DNA of 64,000 bases, from contig NC_133387.1 in NCBI RefSeq assembly GCF_047511655.1, positions 39,784,853-39,848,852 of the forward strand. The letters are read 5' to 3'. Source of the DNA: Castor canadensis. Taxonomy: Eukaryota; Chordata; Mammalia; Rodentia; Castoridae. Shown here in pieces: positions 23,335 through 35,700 of this stretch (positions are counted from its first letter, which is position 1; each line of letters begins with the position of its first letter). A program made the position numbers and the translations under genes. Below the pieces are notes generated by a model. The model was given only the letters and a program-made list of their open reading frames with translations, searched no databases and had not been told where the DNA came from.

Positions 23335-23800
23335 ATTGGCTATGCTACAGAAAAATGGAAAGTCTTATATATTTATGGTGAGAGTGTAAATAGATCCATT
23401 CACATTAGAGAGTAATCTGGCAACATCTAATAAACCTGAAGAAGCTCAGACTCTAGGACCCAGGGATTCCACTTTTTGGAATATATGCCCATGAAACTCT
23501 TGCACGTGTAGACGGTAAAATAACATTGTCAGTGTTTCTTGTATAACATTGTTAGTAAGAGAGAAAAAATTGAATTAACCTAGGAATCCTTCAGAAGTGA
23601 GTGGTTAGGGAAACTCTAGACCATAGTCAAAATAGAGGACTCTATAGACAAGAGCTGATTAGACAAAAGTTATGTGTATAATCATGTAGAATTCTTTAAA
23701 ATGTTTTGAGCATGTCATTTAATCATATAAGACAAGGATTCTTAGAAGATCTTAACTGCAGTTGTAGTATTTTCCTTAACACAAATGTAGTGAAAAAGTA
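23335..23800 (+). repeat. L1M ORF2 C-terminal fragment
   Basis: The text 'taatctggcaacatctaata', 'cagggattccactttttgga' and 'catgaaactcttgcacgtgt' follows in order the end of ORF2 in old L1 ('cccagcaattccactcctag', 'gagaaactcttgcacatgtg'). The reading frame is gone. Confidence 0.55.
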
Positions 23801-23974
23801 AATCTTCTTAAGCCTAGGTGTGAGTGATTGTTAGTCTACATTCTTGTTTATGCATTTGAAATATTTATACTAAAAATACTAAAATAACATTGGTTATAAG
23901 GGACTAACTATTAATTATTTCTACATACTATTATTTAGCCACTATTATTTTAGCATTATTTAACTGAGAGAGGA

Positions 23975-24195
23975 AGTAGAATTTAATGATTAAAATTTGT
24001 ACTCCAATCTAAAAATATCTGAGTTCAAAACATAGTTCTATCTCTTTTTGTAAACTTAAGCAATTTAACTAACTTTTTAAAGCTTTGGTCTAGTAGTAAA
24101 ACTAGAAAAATAATATACCTTACATTCTGGGGTTGTTGAAAGTGCTACATGAGGCAATAATTAAAAGTAGATTGTCTTGCCAATAGAAAGTATTT
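23975..24195 (+). repeat. MIR SINE, diverged
   Basis: 'atctgagttcaaaacatagt', 'tgtaaacttaagcaatttaa' and 'tctggggttgttgaaagtgc' follow the MIR consensus order (tRNA-like part, core, 3' part). Confidence 0.5.
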
Positions 24196-27120
24196 TAATT
24201 TTTTTTCCTTAGCTTGATATTTGGCATAGTGACAAATTTAATGTACATTCAATTAGTTCCTTTTGATGTATTTGCCCATAATGATCTAATATATCTTTAC
24301 AACCTCTTCAGGGAAAAGGTTTCCTTAATCAAAGATATGGTATACATTTTCTCACTTCTCTTAACACACTTTTCATGCCAGCTGTCTAGTCATCTCACTG
24401 TCCACCAAAAAAGACAATCTGTTCACTTTAGCTTATGTAACTGAGTCTAGTCTGTTTCCTGGGGTTTAATACCTTTCCACATTCTGTGGTTTCCCATAAT
24501 TAAACTCTTCTAAATCTTACCACTACACTTGCACCAAATGGCTTTGTCTGAATAAAAACCTATTACTATTAATGATCAAAACTAATTTCAGTGTTCTACA
24601 TTTTATGATACTCCCTAATTTCAAATCACTTACATTTTATGTCACTACATGGAATTCAGGCAAAAATGATCCACTACAGTGTAAAGTATAAAGCTGAGAT
24701 TACAGCCACTGATTACAAGTTTGTTACTTGGCATCATATCACTTGTTGAATACTGAGATCTTTTCCAAAAGCTCATCTTCAAAGGTATATCCCCTATCGT
24801 TTTTAATAAATATTTTCTCCACATAGATCTTAAGACCTGAAATCCATAAGATCTCCTAATTGCAAGCATTAAATGGTTAGTGATAATTAAAGTGAGCAAC
24901 ATTATCTTATAATATCTTATTTGAGTGGTATGTTCAGAGGTTCTGTTCTGTCTAGACACAAAATAATTAATCTAATAGTGGGTAAATATGTAGCATATGA
25001 ATTAAAAATATGGACAATGGCAGAAGCCTGTGACTCTCCAAGAGAAATCTTTTTATGCTTAGATCTGTTTAAGAACTCAGAAGGTAAATATATCAGATCA
25101 GTCTGCAAAGAGCTAACCTTCTCTGCATACTCTTTCTCTATCTGTTTGGGTCATATGACCAAAAACCCTGACCTTGAGGAGCCCTACTGACGCAGGACAA
25201 AAGAATAGGAATGATTCAGGTTACAGAAAGATTAGAACAGAACTACAGTCTTTACTTTTGGCTGCAGGAACCATACAGGTAAGCTTTGGTTCAAAGGCCA
25301 GAATGTTAACTGGTTACAAAAATGGATTTAGCCAGATCAGATGTAAACACCAGTTAGAAAACTGGGAATACTGTTTAGGTAAATTTTTCATCTCAAAACA
25401 GGAAAAATAGATCCAGTTATATCTAATATACACAAATGTACTTTTCAAATAAGTTATAAATGTTTATTTACTGTGGATCTCTATAAAAATAATAGTGGGA
25501 ATTGTGATGGAGAGTAAGACAAAGCATGTAAGAAGGGAAGCATGCCTGCAGGACTTGAAATGTAAACACCAAGGAAAATAGATTTTCCTTAATGATTCTG
25601 GATTTGAAACAAATGAAAGATAAGAAAAAAAATTGGGTTTTTGCATGTCCACATACATTCTGAATTGACATTAGCTTTGACAGACCAAACAGAATTAACC
25701 CCCCAGAACTAAAAATGATCTAAAACTTACTTGAGAAACTATACAAAGTTGAGTTACATAGGTATGCAACTTTGTTCCTTTCCTGAATTGTATTTTATAA
25801 CTTATGATGACTCTTTTATGTGATTTAGGATGTGATTTTAAAACTGATTTTTATGGAAAGAGCAAAGAGAAGTGGCAAATGCTTATAGGTCTAAGTTCTC
25901 AGATAACTTCACTCACCTCTATCCTCACATCACTTGGAGAATCTCGTTTTGGCAGAAGAATAATGAGAACCCATTAAATTAGTATGGTGTTGTTAAGAGA
26001 ATAGTTTATAAAGATAAGGAACTTAGTTCCTGAAAGATCCAATATATATCCACACCTATTTCCTGCAGCTCAGTGGATCCAAAATCCCAGAGAAGACAGA
26101 GATCAATGAAATCGGAACTCAAGGACAGCATAGAATAGATTCTCATTCTTTTCAAGAAACGTTAACATTGCCTATATTCAGTGATAGTGACTATGAGATT
26201 ATGAGTAGCATTACTGGATCTTTTGCATAACTTCAAAGGTTAAATTACCAATTCCCCTCCACTTTGAAGTTAGCCAATGAGTGCGACAGCATGAGCTATC
26301 CATGGTGCTGAATCCCTAACCATAATACACTTGTTACTAGGATTGATTGGTGAATTAGGAATGAATACACATAATGCTCACAAGTTTAAAAAGTAAAATA
26401 TGAGTAATTATAACAACTAATGCAGGTACAAGGCCAAAGATGAAATAGTAAAGGCAGAATAAGGAATCCATTAAAATAAATTCCTTCCATACCAGGAAAA
26501 TATTTTTTCTGTAGATTCTTAGATGTAAGCAATTTTTCTAAGCAGAAGGATTGTATGAAAAAAGTATTGTTTTAAACATTTTATTTACTATTGTTATGTA
26601 GAACAAATTGTGAGAAGTACATTTTAAATGAAAAAATCCTTAAAGAATACAACTACTTTCATTAGGACCTTTACATATATCAGGCTGTTTCCCTAGTGAA
26701 TCAGTAATAACCTAAAAGAATCATAAATGTAGGCACTTAGATATAATACTTTTCAACAGTATTCATAAAGAAAAGTTAGTGGAAATTTAACTTTTTCTGG
26801 AATTCATCCACAAATGTTAAGGGATTATTTTTGTAATAGTTTCACATATGAGGTCCTATACATATCAACAAAGATACTTGTACTTAAAAGGTATTGAAAT
26901 TATCCACATTGATTTTATGGGATTATTGTAAAATGCTTGATGGATTATTTATTGGTACAAAGATTAATGAGGATAAAGACAAATAAATAGATCTAAATAT
27001 AAATGTATACACAGAATTTCTCAGTAAGTGAAAAGCTATAATGTGTTTCTGCTTTGTTTATCTAAATGCAAATAAAAATCAAGAAACCCTTTGATAAAGT
27101 TACAAAATAACCTCAGAATG
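24196..27120. other. AT-rich DNA, nothing recognised
   Basis: About 2.9 kb without a repeat I can name. ORFs of 60-104 codons on both strands overlap each other and lack family motifs. Confidence 0.4.
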
Positions 27121-27412
27121 ATGGATATCATGGCTAGAACCTATAGTCCTAACCACTCAGGAAGCAGAGATTGGGAGGATTGTGGTTTTAGGCCAAACCA
27201 AAGAAAAAGATCTTGTAGTGGTGCATGTCTGTCATACCAGCTGCTCTGGGAGACATAAGTAGTAGGATCGAGATTCAGGCCTCCCTGGGCATAAAGTGAG
27301 ACTCTATATAAAAAATAAACATTGCAAAAAAGGCTGGCAAAACAGCTCAAGGAGTAGAGCATCTGCTAGCAAGTGTGAGGCCCTGAGTTCAACCTCAGTA
27401 CTGCCAAAAAAA
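27121..27412 (+). mobile_element. Trimeric SINE (B1-like, B1-like, ID-like)
   Basis: The first head is at about 27,121-27,213 ('taaccactcaggaagcagag'). The second is at about 27,214-27,325 ('gtagtggtgcatgtctgtca', 'aaagtgagactctatataaa'). The ID tail is at about 27,332-27,405 ('aggagtagagcatctgctag', 'gtgaggccctgagttcaacc'), then an A-rich tail. Confidence 0.7.
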
Positions 27413-28361
27413 AAGAAAAGAAAAACAAAACAACAACAACAAAAGACTACTGCTTTTCATGAAAGACAAATTCTATTTGTCATATAATGACATTTTTTTC
27501 CTCAGTTTTGGAATACCTTACAGTAGGTCATTTGGGGAAAACTCTCAATTTGAAGAAAGCTTCCTTTTTCATTTAAGATTACATAGTAAGTCAACAAATG
27601 CAGACATTGTGGGATGAAGTGATGTCATAAATTTTTTAATATAATATGTATGTGTAGCAAGAAATTCATCTCTGCTAAATTTCAAGTTTTTTTTCAGGAG
27701 CTAAAAGTCTGATTTGGGCAATGTTCCCAGAAGTTTCTTTGGGGAAAATGATACATTCAAAAACTGTAGAACTCTAGTTGTATTTGGTCAAAATAATTAT
27801 TTTGGACTGGTGGTTTTCTGTGTCTGTGCTTGAAGATCTGTTTTGTGTATGAGTCCACATTTGAGAGATGACAAATTATGTGGGCTCCAGGCTATATAAT
27901 GTCACAGTTGATAATAAGTATTAGTACTGAGTTGTAATATCAGCCAAGGATACTCACATGTCCTTATTTTTGGTGAGATAGTACTGCCTTTATCAAAGAG
28001 AATAAAAACCACATACCAGAGTAGCACAGCTAGATTTTGGACAAATGTGGCACTAAGAATATTTACTTCTACCTGAAGTGGGAAGTAATTTCTTCTTAAA
28101 AAAGAAATGTGCCTTATGGCAAAATGTGCAATTACATTGTGATCTTAGTTGTTGTATATACTTCCCTGAGTGATCTGAATAAGACCAAAATGTTCCCACA
28201 CTGAGTCTAGGAAGGGTGAAAGAGGTAATTATCTTTCTACACAATGCTGGATTTTTTTCATAGACATTATTGAAAACTGTTTCCTTCAAAAATTGCATAT
28301 ATAGTTAGACACTTCTAGACAAACTGGAATCACAATGCTGAAAACATCCTAAGGACCTTTT
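27413..28361. other. AT-rich DNA, nothing recognised
   Basis: No feature could be supported. Confidence 0.4.
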
Positions 28362-28476
28362 ATATATACATATACACATATATAATACTGTGTGTATATA
28401 TATATATATAAACTACTATATATGTATACACACACACATCTATACATATATATACTATATGTATAAATATATAGTA
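28362..28476. repeat. (TA)n/(CA)n-like microsatellite
   Basis: Alternating TATATA and CACACA text extends over about 115 bases. It is likely length-polymorphic. Confidence 0.85.
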
Positions 28477-28515
28477 TAAAAATCACTTAGAGTGCATCAT
28501 TAAACTTAGAACTCA

Positions 28516-28711
28516 GCTGGGCGCTGGTGGCTCATGCCTATAACCCCAGTTACTCAGGATGCAGAGATCAGGAGAATCATGGTTCAAAGTCAGCCCAGGG
28601 AAATAATTCATGAGACCCTATCTCGAAAACCCTTCACAAAAACAATTGGTTTGGTGGCATGGCCCAAGGTGAAGGTTCTGAATTCAAGCCCCAGTACTGA
28701 AAAAAAAAAAA
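28516..28711 (+). mobile_element. Dimeric B1-like/ID-like SINE with 14-bp TSD
   Basis: The head starts 'gctgggcgctggtggctcat' and has 'gagaccctatctcgaaaacc'. The degraded ID tail ends 'ttcaagccccagtactg' plus an A run. Flanks aaacttagaactca (28,502-28,515) and aaactttgaactca (28,712-28,725) differ at one base. Confidence 0.85.
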
Positions 28712-28725
28712 AAACTTTGAACTCA

Positions 28726-29160
28726 TAGGAGGTTCTAAGTAAAGCAAAATTGGCAAGGCATTAGAATCACTCTTATACTTTCTTAATCAAAACTAAGTTA
28801 AAATTCTGTTCTGTGTTGCCAAGATAAAAATGATTGGAAAAGAAAAAAATGAGAATTCATGAGTGATGATATATCAATAAACTGTGGATTCCTAGGAGAG
28901 AGTAGAAATGTAAAAATAAAGACAGCAAAGAGGAAAAAAGTGTTAGAACAAATGTCATAGTAATAAAGTGTTTAGGCTTCCTGTTAGGAATGTTGGTTCA
29001 ACATTAATGATGTTTTCAAACTGCAAACTAAAGGGATATTACTGACACTGAAAAAGAAAAAATAAAACTTTAAAGGAGTTTAACTTTTTTGTTTGAAATT
29101 ATATACACTCTTCTCTCTTTTACACAAGTCATGCAGTGAAAAATTTATCTTTAAAGCCTC
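28726..29160. other. AT-rich DNA, nothing recognised
   Basis: No feature could be supported. Confidence 0.4.
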
Positions 29161-29386
29161 TTTTTTTTTTTTTTTTTGGCAGTACTGGAGTTTGAACTCA
29201 GGGCCTCATGCTTGCTAAACTCTACCACTAGAGTTACTCTGCCAATCCTTTTGTGTGTGTGGGGGCGGGGATATTTTTGAGATAGGGTCTTGAGAACTAT
29301 TTGCCTCAGCAAACCTCAAATGGTGATCCTCCTGATCTCTGCCTACCAAGTAGCTAGGATTACAGGTGTGAGTCTCTGGCACCCAG
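29161..29386 (-). mobile_element. Dimeric B1-like/ID-like SINE
   Basis: A 17-base T run is followed by 'ggcagtactggagtttgaac' (ID complement), a short (TG)n in the linker, 'gatagggtcttgagaactat', and 'ccaagtagctaggattacag' (B1-like head complement). Confidence 0.85.
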
Positions 29387-30015
29387 TTTGAAGATTTTTT
29401 TTTTTTTTAATCAAACTCAACCCTAGCACCAACTACCACCAAAATATATTCTACACATGAAGATCAAGTTTTAAGATGTATCTGCTTCATTTTATTACCT
29501 TTTATTACCTTATGATAAAAAAAAGGTTTGTTTTAAATAGAAGGAGTTTAGCTTTCATGATTTTAAAGCTGTCAAAATTAATTTTGGTTGTTTCTTTTCC
29601 AATTTCTTTTTGATTTTTTGATATATATTTTTCTTTCCAACCATTCTAATATCTAGTCTATCTGCAAAGAGTTGATAAATATCAATTTAGAAATCTTGTT
29701 GGTACAGACTAAAAATATTCTTTTTTCCTCCCATTAAGCTCTAACAATGACAGAAAAATCTATTCCCAGTAAAATTACAAATAGAGATATTTTGGTGAAC
29801 TATTTATATTGCAATCAAATCAGAACACATTCTGTTTTGAGTAAAACTTGATATAAATGAAATTTGTTATGAACATTATGATGGTTGATACCATTTGTTG
29901 AGTACCTTTTATGTGTTTTGGTCTAGAGGAACTAAAAAATGAGTAAAAATATGCTCACTGCTCTTATGGTGTCTAAAACATTATAAAGTCACAAAAGTGC
30001 AAATAGTGTTTTAAA
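29387..30015. other. AT-rich pre-insertion DNA, nothing recognised
   Basis: Contains no feature I can name. It is the upstream flank of the full-length L1. Confidence 0.4.
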
Positions 30016-30028
30016 CAATATTAATTTC
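30016..30028. repeat. 5' target-site duplication of the full-length L1
   Basis: The 13 bases caatattaatttc here recur at 37,041-37,053 right after the poly(A). The sequence just before is TTTTAAA, which fits an L1 endonuclease nick (minus strand TTT/AAAA). Confidence 0.9.
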
Positions 30029-31471
30029 TGAATTCCAAGATGGCGGCTAGAGGTAGGAAGCAGAAAGCGAGCCTCCTATAGTGAAATCTTGGAGAGACGC
30101 TGGAGACACACTTTGCAGGCATAATCACCGAGAAAAGACATAACTTTGACCCCTCCACATCTCCAGCCGGCGCAGAGAATCTCCACTTCACGTTAAACAG
30201 AGAACCGAGGAGGGCCCCGGGCAGCCAGTGGCCGGCGCCCATACGGCTTGGGAAGACGTGGACCAGGTGAGCTTCACGGTACCGCGGTTCCCCCACAGAC
30301 AAGCCTGGGCCAGAGCAGCATAGCCCCCTGGACAGACTGACCTCCACCCGGGAAAAAAAGAGAAACTGAGTACTAAGCAATAAGAACAGTTAAGACACGC
30401 TGGAAAGAGGGTGGGGCGCCCTGAGCGCTGAAGATTGGGGGAAGGGACTCCTTCCCGGGACTGTAAATAAACAAGCCGGGCAGGTGGAGAGACTCTGGCG
30501 GGAGCGGGGCGTGCCCAGCAACCAGGAGCGGGGACGCTTGTGAGAGGAGGGAAGACCCACTTCCCACGTGAACTGTAAATAAACACGCAGGCCTGACAAC
30601 GTGGGGCAGTGTCACCTTTCCCAGTGCTTGGAAAGGGGAAAGCCTGTAGCAGAGGCCCCCCAGGAGAACTCTGAGGAAACAAAGCCTGTGGGACCAGGTG
30701 AGTGCTACCTCACCCCAGAGATCTGCATAAATAACGCCGCCAGCTACAGGCTGAGAGCAGCAGGCAGGCAAGCCACAGTTGCAGATACCACTCTCAGAAC
30801 TGTCTCCAGACGCTTTTTTTTCTTTTTCTCCCTACCTTTGATGAGAGAACAACCGAATTACACCTGCAAGCCGAAAAACTTACTGAAACTGTATTGCATT
30901 TGAACTGGGGACACTTGGTGGGGCTTTTTTTTTTTTCTTCTGTGTATGTGTGAGTGTAGTTTTGTTCTACTTTATGCATCCTATTTGATGAGACAACTAC
31001 AGAACAACATCTGAGGCACCAACTCCAGGACTGGAGATTGAGACGGACATCCAAATTATTAAGACTGAAATTGCATTGCATATAAACTTGGAAGTTTTTT
31101 GGTTTTTTTTTTTTTAATTTTCTATTTTCCATTTTATTTTAATTCATTTTTATAAATAGATATTACTTTCATATACTTACTTTTTGTTTTTTTATCTTTG
31201 ATTTTCAATCCTCTCTCTGTCTCTCTATTGTCTGTTCAGCTTACTGTCGATTAGTACACTAACACTCCCTGTTTATACCTTTGAAACTCTCTTGTCTGAT
31301 ACCTTGTTCTGCTTTCTCCCTCTTGTCTGTATATTTGTTTTCCCCTTTTCTTTAACTTCTTGCTTTCCATCTCAGCTCACTCTTCCATTCTAAATATTAC
31401 CATTGTTATTATTACAAGCTAGAAAATACTTAATTACACACAGTACAGGGACAGTAACAACACCAAGGACA
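30029..31471 (+). promoter_or_regulatory. L1 5'UTR with internal promoter and YY1-like site
   Basis: L1 5'UTRs drive transcription from base +1. Eight bases in, 30,036-30,046 reads CAAGATGGCGG, equivalent in place and sequence to the YY1 site near the start of human L1 (CAAGATGG). The first ~750 bases are GC- and CpG-rich, unlike the surrounding DNA, and the rest is T-rich. The motif CTGTAAATAAAC occurs at 30,461 and 30,573 (a third, degraded, near 30,723). The 11-mer gaccaggtgag (30,261-30,271 and 30,692-30,702) is a strong splice-donor look-alike. Several minus-strand ORFs here start with TTG rather than ATG and are not called. Confidence 0.8.
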
Positions 31472-32674
31472 ATGACAGGAAGACAGAAAAAACAAGGAAA
31501 CCAGTTTCCCCACAGCAAAAAATTAGTACAGGAACCAGAGGGGAATGAAGAGAACAGAAACTCAGAGCCAGACTCCAACAAAATGAAGATAAACTATGCC
31601 AAAGGACCCAATGAAGCCTACAAGAATAATTTAAAAGAAGACATACTACAAGTACTCAATGAGAATTTTATAGAGATGATACTGGATAGGGTCAACCAAA
31701 ATGTACAGGAGACACTCAAGAAATTCCAAGACAATAAAAATAGAGAATTTGAAAAAGCAAAAGAAGAAATTAAGGAAACCATAGAAGCACTGTATAAACA
31801 CCAAAGTGAAAGAGAGAACACAATGAATAAATGGATAAATGAACTCAGGAAAAAAATAGACAACAATAAAGAAGAAAACAGCCAGGATATGGAAAACCTC
31901 AGAAAAAAGAACGAAACAGAACTGCAAAACAAAACGGAAGGCCAATCCAGCAGAATAGAACAAACAGAAGACAGAATCTCAGAACTTGAAGATGAAATGG
32001 TAATTAAAGGAAAAACTGAAGAACTATTAATTAAACAACTCAAGACCTGTGAAAAGAAAATGCAAGAACTCACCGACTCCATCAAAAGACCAAACTTGAG
32101 AATCATGGGCATCGAAGAAGGAGAAGAGGTGCAAGCGAAGGGAATGCGTAATATATTCAACAAAATAATAACGGAAAATTTCCCAAATCTAGAGAAAGAT
32201 ATTCCCATACAAATGCAAGAGGCCTCCAGGACACCAAACAGACCAGATCAAAATAGAACTACTCCACGACATATCATCATTAAAACAACAAATTCAGAAA
32301 CTAAGGAAAGAATATTGAAGGCTGCAAGAGAGAAAAAACAAGTAACATACAAAGGTAAACCCATCAAAATCACAGCAGACTTCTCAACAGAAACATTAAA
32401 AGCAAGAAGAGCGTGGGGTGAGATCTTCCGGGCACTGAATGAAAATAACTTCAACCCCAGGATACTCTACCCAGCAAAGCTATCATTCAAAATAGATGGA
32501 GCAATAAAAGTCTTCCATGATAAGCAGAAACTAAAACAATATGTGACCACAAAGCCACCATTACAAAAGATTCTGCAAGGGATCCTGCACACAGAAAGTG
32601 ACACCCAACTTAACCATGAAAAGGCAGGCGGCACCAAACCACAGGATAAGAAAAAGCAAGACAGTAGAGAGTAA
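31472..32674 (+). CDS. ORF1: L1 ORF1p, RNA-binding nucleic-acid chaperone
   Basis: ORF1p trimerises, coats L1 RNA in cis and forms the cytoplasmic RNP needed for retrotransposition. The frame stays open upstream to 31,403, but that start is TTG. The first ATG (31,472, MTGRQKKQGN) gives 400 aa, longer than human (338), mainly in the N-terminal half. Residues about 35-200 are Lys/Glu-rich with heptad-like spacing (for example RIEQTEDRISELEDEM), the expected coiled coil. The RRM follows from about residue 205 (KRPNLRIMGIEEGEE). The C-terminal domain begins near 263 (TPRHIIIK), with ADFSTETLKARRAWGEIF near 301 and the conserved YPAKLSF near 331. There are no stops or shifts. ORF2 follows after 50 bp, so the two are on one bicistronic RNA. 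Expression depends on the 5'UTR promoter. Confidence 0.95.
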   Translation: MTGRQKKQGNQFPHSKKLVQEPEGNEENRNSEPDSNKMKINYAKGPNEAYKNNLKEDILQVLNENFIEMILDRVNQNVQETLKKFQDNKNREFEKAKEEIKETIEALYKHQSERENTMNKWINELRKKIDNNKEENSQDMENLRKKNETELQNKTEGQSSRIEQTEDRISELEDEMVIKGKTEELLIKQLKTCEKKMQELTDSIKRPNLRIMGIEEGEEVQAKGMRNIFNKIITENFPNLEKDIPIQMQEASRTPNRPDQNRTTPRHIIIKTTNSETKERILKAAREKKQVTYKGKPIKITADFSTETLKARRAWGEIFRALNENNFNPRILYPAKLSFKIDGAIKVFHDKQKLKQYVTTKPPLQKILQGILHTESDTQLNHEKAGGTKPQDKKKQDSRE

Positions 32675-32724
32675 CATCAAGTTAGGTACACACAATCAAA
32701 CCTTCAAACAACTAAGATAACTAA
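32675..32724 (+). other. Inter-ORF spacer of the L1
   Basis: Fifty bases separate the ORF1 stop from the ORF2 ATG, similar in scale to the 63 bp of human L1. ORF2 is presumably reached by reinitiation, as known for L1. Confidence 0.8.
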
Positions 32725-35700
32725 ATGGCAGGAATCACCACATACCTATCAGTACTAACACTTAATGTTAATGGACTTAATTCACCCATCAAAAGACACC
32801 GTTTGACAAAATGGATTAAAAAAGAAGATCCAACAATTTGTTGCTTACAGGAGACTCATCTCACCGACAGAAATAAGCATATGCTTAGGATGAAAGGCTG
32901 GAAGAAGATTTACCAAGCCAATGGCCCCCGAAAACAAGCAGGAGTAGCCATACTTATCTCTGACAAAGTAGACTTCAAACCTACATTGATCAAACGAGAT
33001 AAAGAAGGACATTCCATACTAATAAAAGGGGAAATAGACCAAAAGGAAATAATAATCATCAATCTGTATGCACCCAATGTCAACGCACCCAATTTCATCA
33101 AACATACCCTGAAAGACCTAAAAGCATATATAAACGCCAACACAGTGGTTGTGGGAGACTTTAACACTCCATTATCATCAATAGATAGGTCATCCAAACA
33201 AAAACTCAATAAAGAAATCCAAGATCTAAAATATGCAATAGATCAAGTTGACCTAGTAGATGTCTTCAGAACATTTCATCCAACCTCTACACAATATACA
33301 TTCTTCTCAGCAGCCCATGGAACCTTCTCCAAAATAGATCATATCCTAGGGCACAAAGCAAGCCTCAGCAAATATAAGAAAATAGAAATAATACCATGCA
33401 TACTATCTGACCACAATGCAGTAAAAGTAGAACTCAACAACAAAAGTAAAGACAAAAAACATGCAAACAGCTGGAAACTAAATAACTCATTACTTAATGA
33501 AGAATGGATCATCGATGCAATAAAAGAGGAAATTAAAAAGTTCCTAGAAGTCAATGAAAATGAAAACACAACCTACCGGAACCTATGGGACACAGCTAAG
33601 GCAGTCTTGAGAGGAAAGTTTATAGCCATGAGTGCATATATTAAAAAGATTGAAAGATCCCAAATCAATGACCTAATGATACATCTCAAACTCCTAGAAA
33701 AACAAGAACAAGCAAATCCCAAAACAAATAGAAGGAGAGAAATAATAAAAATAAGAGCTGAAATCAAAGAAATAGAAACCAAAAAAACCATACAAAGAAT
33801 TAATGAAACAAAAAGTTGGTTCTTTGAAAAAATAAACAAGATCGATAGACCCCTGGCAAACCTGACTAAAATGAGGAGAGAAAAAACCCAAATTAGTAGA
33901 ATCAGGAATGCAAAAGGGGAGATAACAACAAACACCATGGAAGTCCAGGAAATCATCAGAGACTACTTTGAGAACCTATATTCAAAGAAATTTGAAAATC
34001 TTAAAGAAATGGACAGATTTCTAGATACATATGATCATCCAAAACTGAACCAAGAGGAAATTAATCACCTGAATAGACCTATAACACAAAATGAAATTGA
34101 AGCAGCAATCAAGAGTCTCCCCAAAAAGAAAAGTCCAGGACCTGATGGATTCTCTGCTGAATTCTATCAGACCTTTAAAGAAGAACTGATACCAACCCTC
34201 CTTAAACTGTTCCATGAAATAGAAAGGGAAGGAAAACTGCCAAACACATTTTATGAAGCCAGTATTACACTTATCCCAAAACCAGGCAAAGACACCTCCA
34301 AAAAGGAGAACTATAGGCCAATCTCCTTAATGAACATTGATGCAAAAATCCTCAATAAAATAATGGCAAACCGAATTCAGCAACACATCAAAAAGATTAT
34401 TCACCACGACCAGGTAGGCTTCATCCCAGGGATGCAGGGGTGCTTCAACACACGAAAATCAATAAACGTAATAAACCACATTAACAGAAGCAAAGACAAA
34501 AACCACTTGATCATCTCAATAGATGCAGAAAAAGCCTTTGATAAGATCCAACATCATTTCATGATAAAAGCTCTAAGAAAACTAGGAATAGAAGGAAAGT
34601 TCCTCAACATTATAAAAGCTATATATGACAAACCTACAGCCAGCATTATACTTAACAGAGAAAAACAGAAACCGTTCCCTCTAAAATCAGGAACCAGACA
34701 AGGATGCCCACTATCTCCACTCCTATTCAACATAGTACTGGAATTCCTAGCTAGAGCAATTAGGCAAGAAGAAGGAATAAAAGGAATACAAATAGGTAAA
34801 GAAACTGTCAAAATATCCCTATTTGCAGACGACATGATCCTATACCTTAAAGACCCAAAAAACTCTACTCAGAAGCTTCTAGACATCATCAATAGCTATA
34901 GCAAAGTAGCAGAATATAAAATCAACATAGAAAAATCATTAGCATTTCTATACACTAACAATGAGCAAACGGAAAAAGAATGTATGAAAACAATTCCATT
35001 TACAATAGCCTCAAAAAAAATCAAATACCTAGGTGTAAACCTAACAAAAGATGTGAAAGACCTCTACAAGGAAAACTATACACTTCTGAAGAAAGAGATT
35101 GAGGAAGACTATAGAAAGTGGAGAGATCTCCCATGCTCATGGATTGGTAGAATCAACATAGTAAAAATGTCGATACTCCCCAAAGTAATCTACATATTTA
35201 ATGCAATTCCCATCAAAATTCCAATGACATTCATTAAAGAGATTGAAAAATCTACTGTGAAATTTATATGGAAACACAAGAGGCCACAAATAGCCAAGGC
35301 AATACTCAGTCAAAAGAACAATGCAGGAGGTATCACAATACCTGACTTCAAACTATATTACAAAGCAATAACAATAAAAACAGCATGGTACTGGCACAAA
35401 AACAGACATGAAGACCAGTGGAACAGAATAAAGGATCCAGATATGAAGCCACACAACTATGAGCAACTTATCTTTGACAAAGGAGCTAAAAATATACGAT
35501 GGAGAAATAGCAGCCTCTTCAACAAAAACTGCTGGGAAAACTGGTTAGCAGTCTGCAAAAAACTGAAACTAGATCCATGTATATCACCCTATACCAAGAT
35601 TAACTCAAAATGGATCAAGGATCTTAATATCAGACCCCAAACTCTTAAGTTGATACAAGAAAGAGTAGGAAATACTCTGGAGTTAGTAGGTATAGGTAAG

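Noticed and set aside
28362-28476. Repeat array as a CRISPR-like or regulatory array
   Set aside because: It is a simple dinucleotide microsatellite with no spacers.
30021-30771. Antisense ORFs of 119, 164 and 132 codons in the L1 5'UTR, as an ORF0-like gene
   Set aside because: All three begin with TTG and not ATG, and long ORFs are expected by chance in GC-rich DNA. Nothing resembles primate ORF0.
30601-30903. 100-codon plus-strand ORF in the L1 5'UTR
   Set aside because: It starts with GTG, has no known domain and ends before ORF1; treated as chance.
31618-32208. 196-codon minus-strand ORF over L1 ORF1
   Set aside because: It is Ser/Phe/Leu-rich, as the complement of Lys/Glu-rich coiled-coil codons gives; the real gene is on the plus strand.
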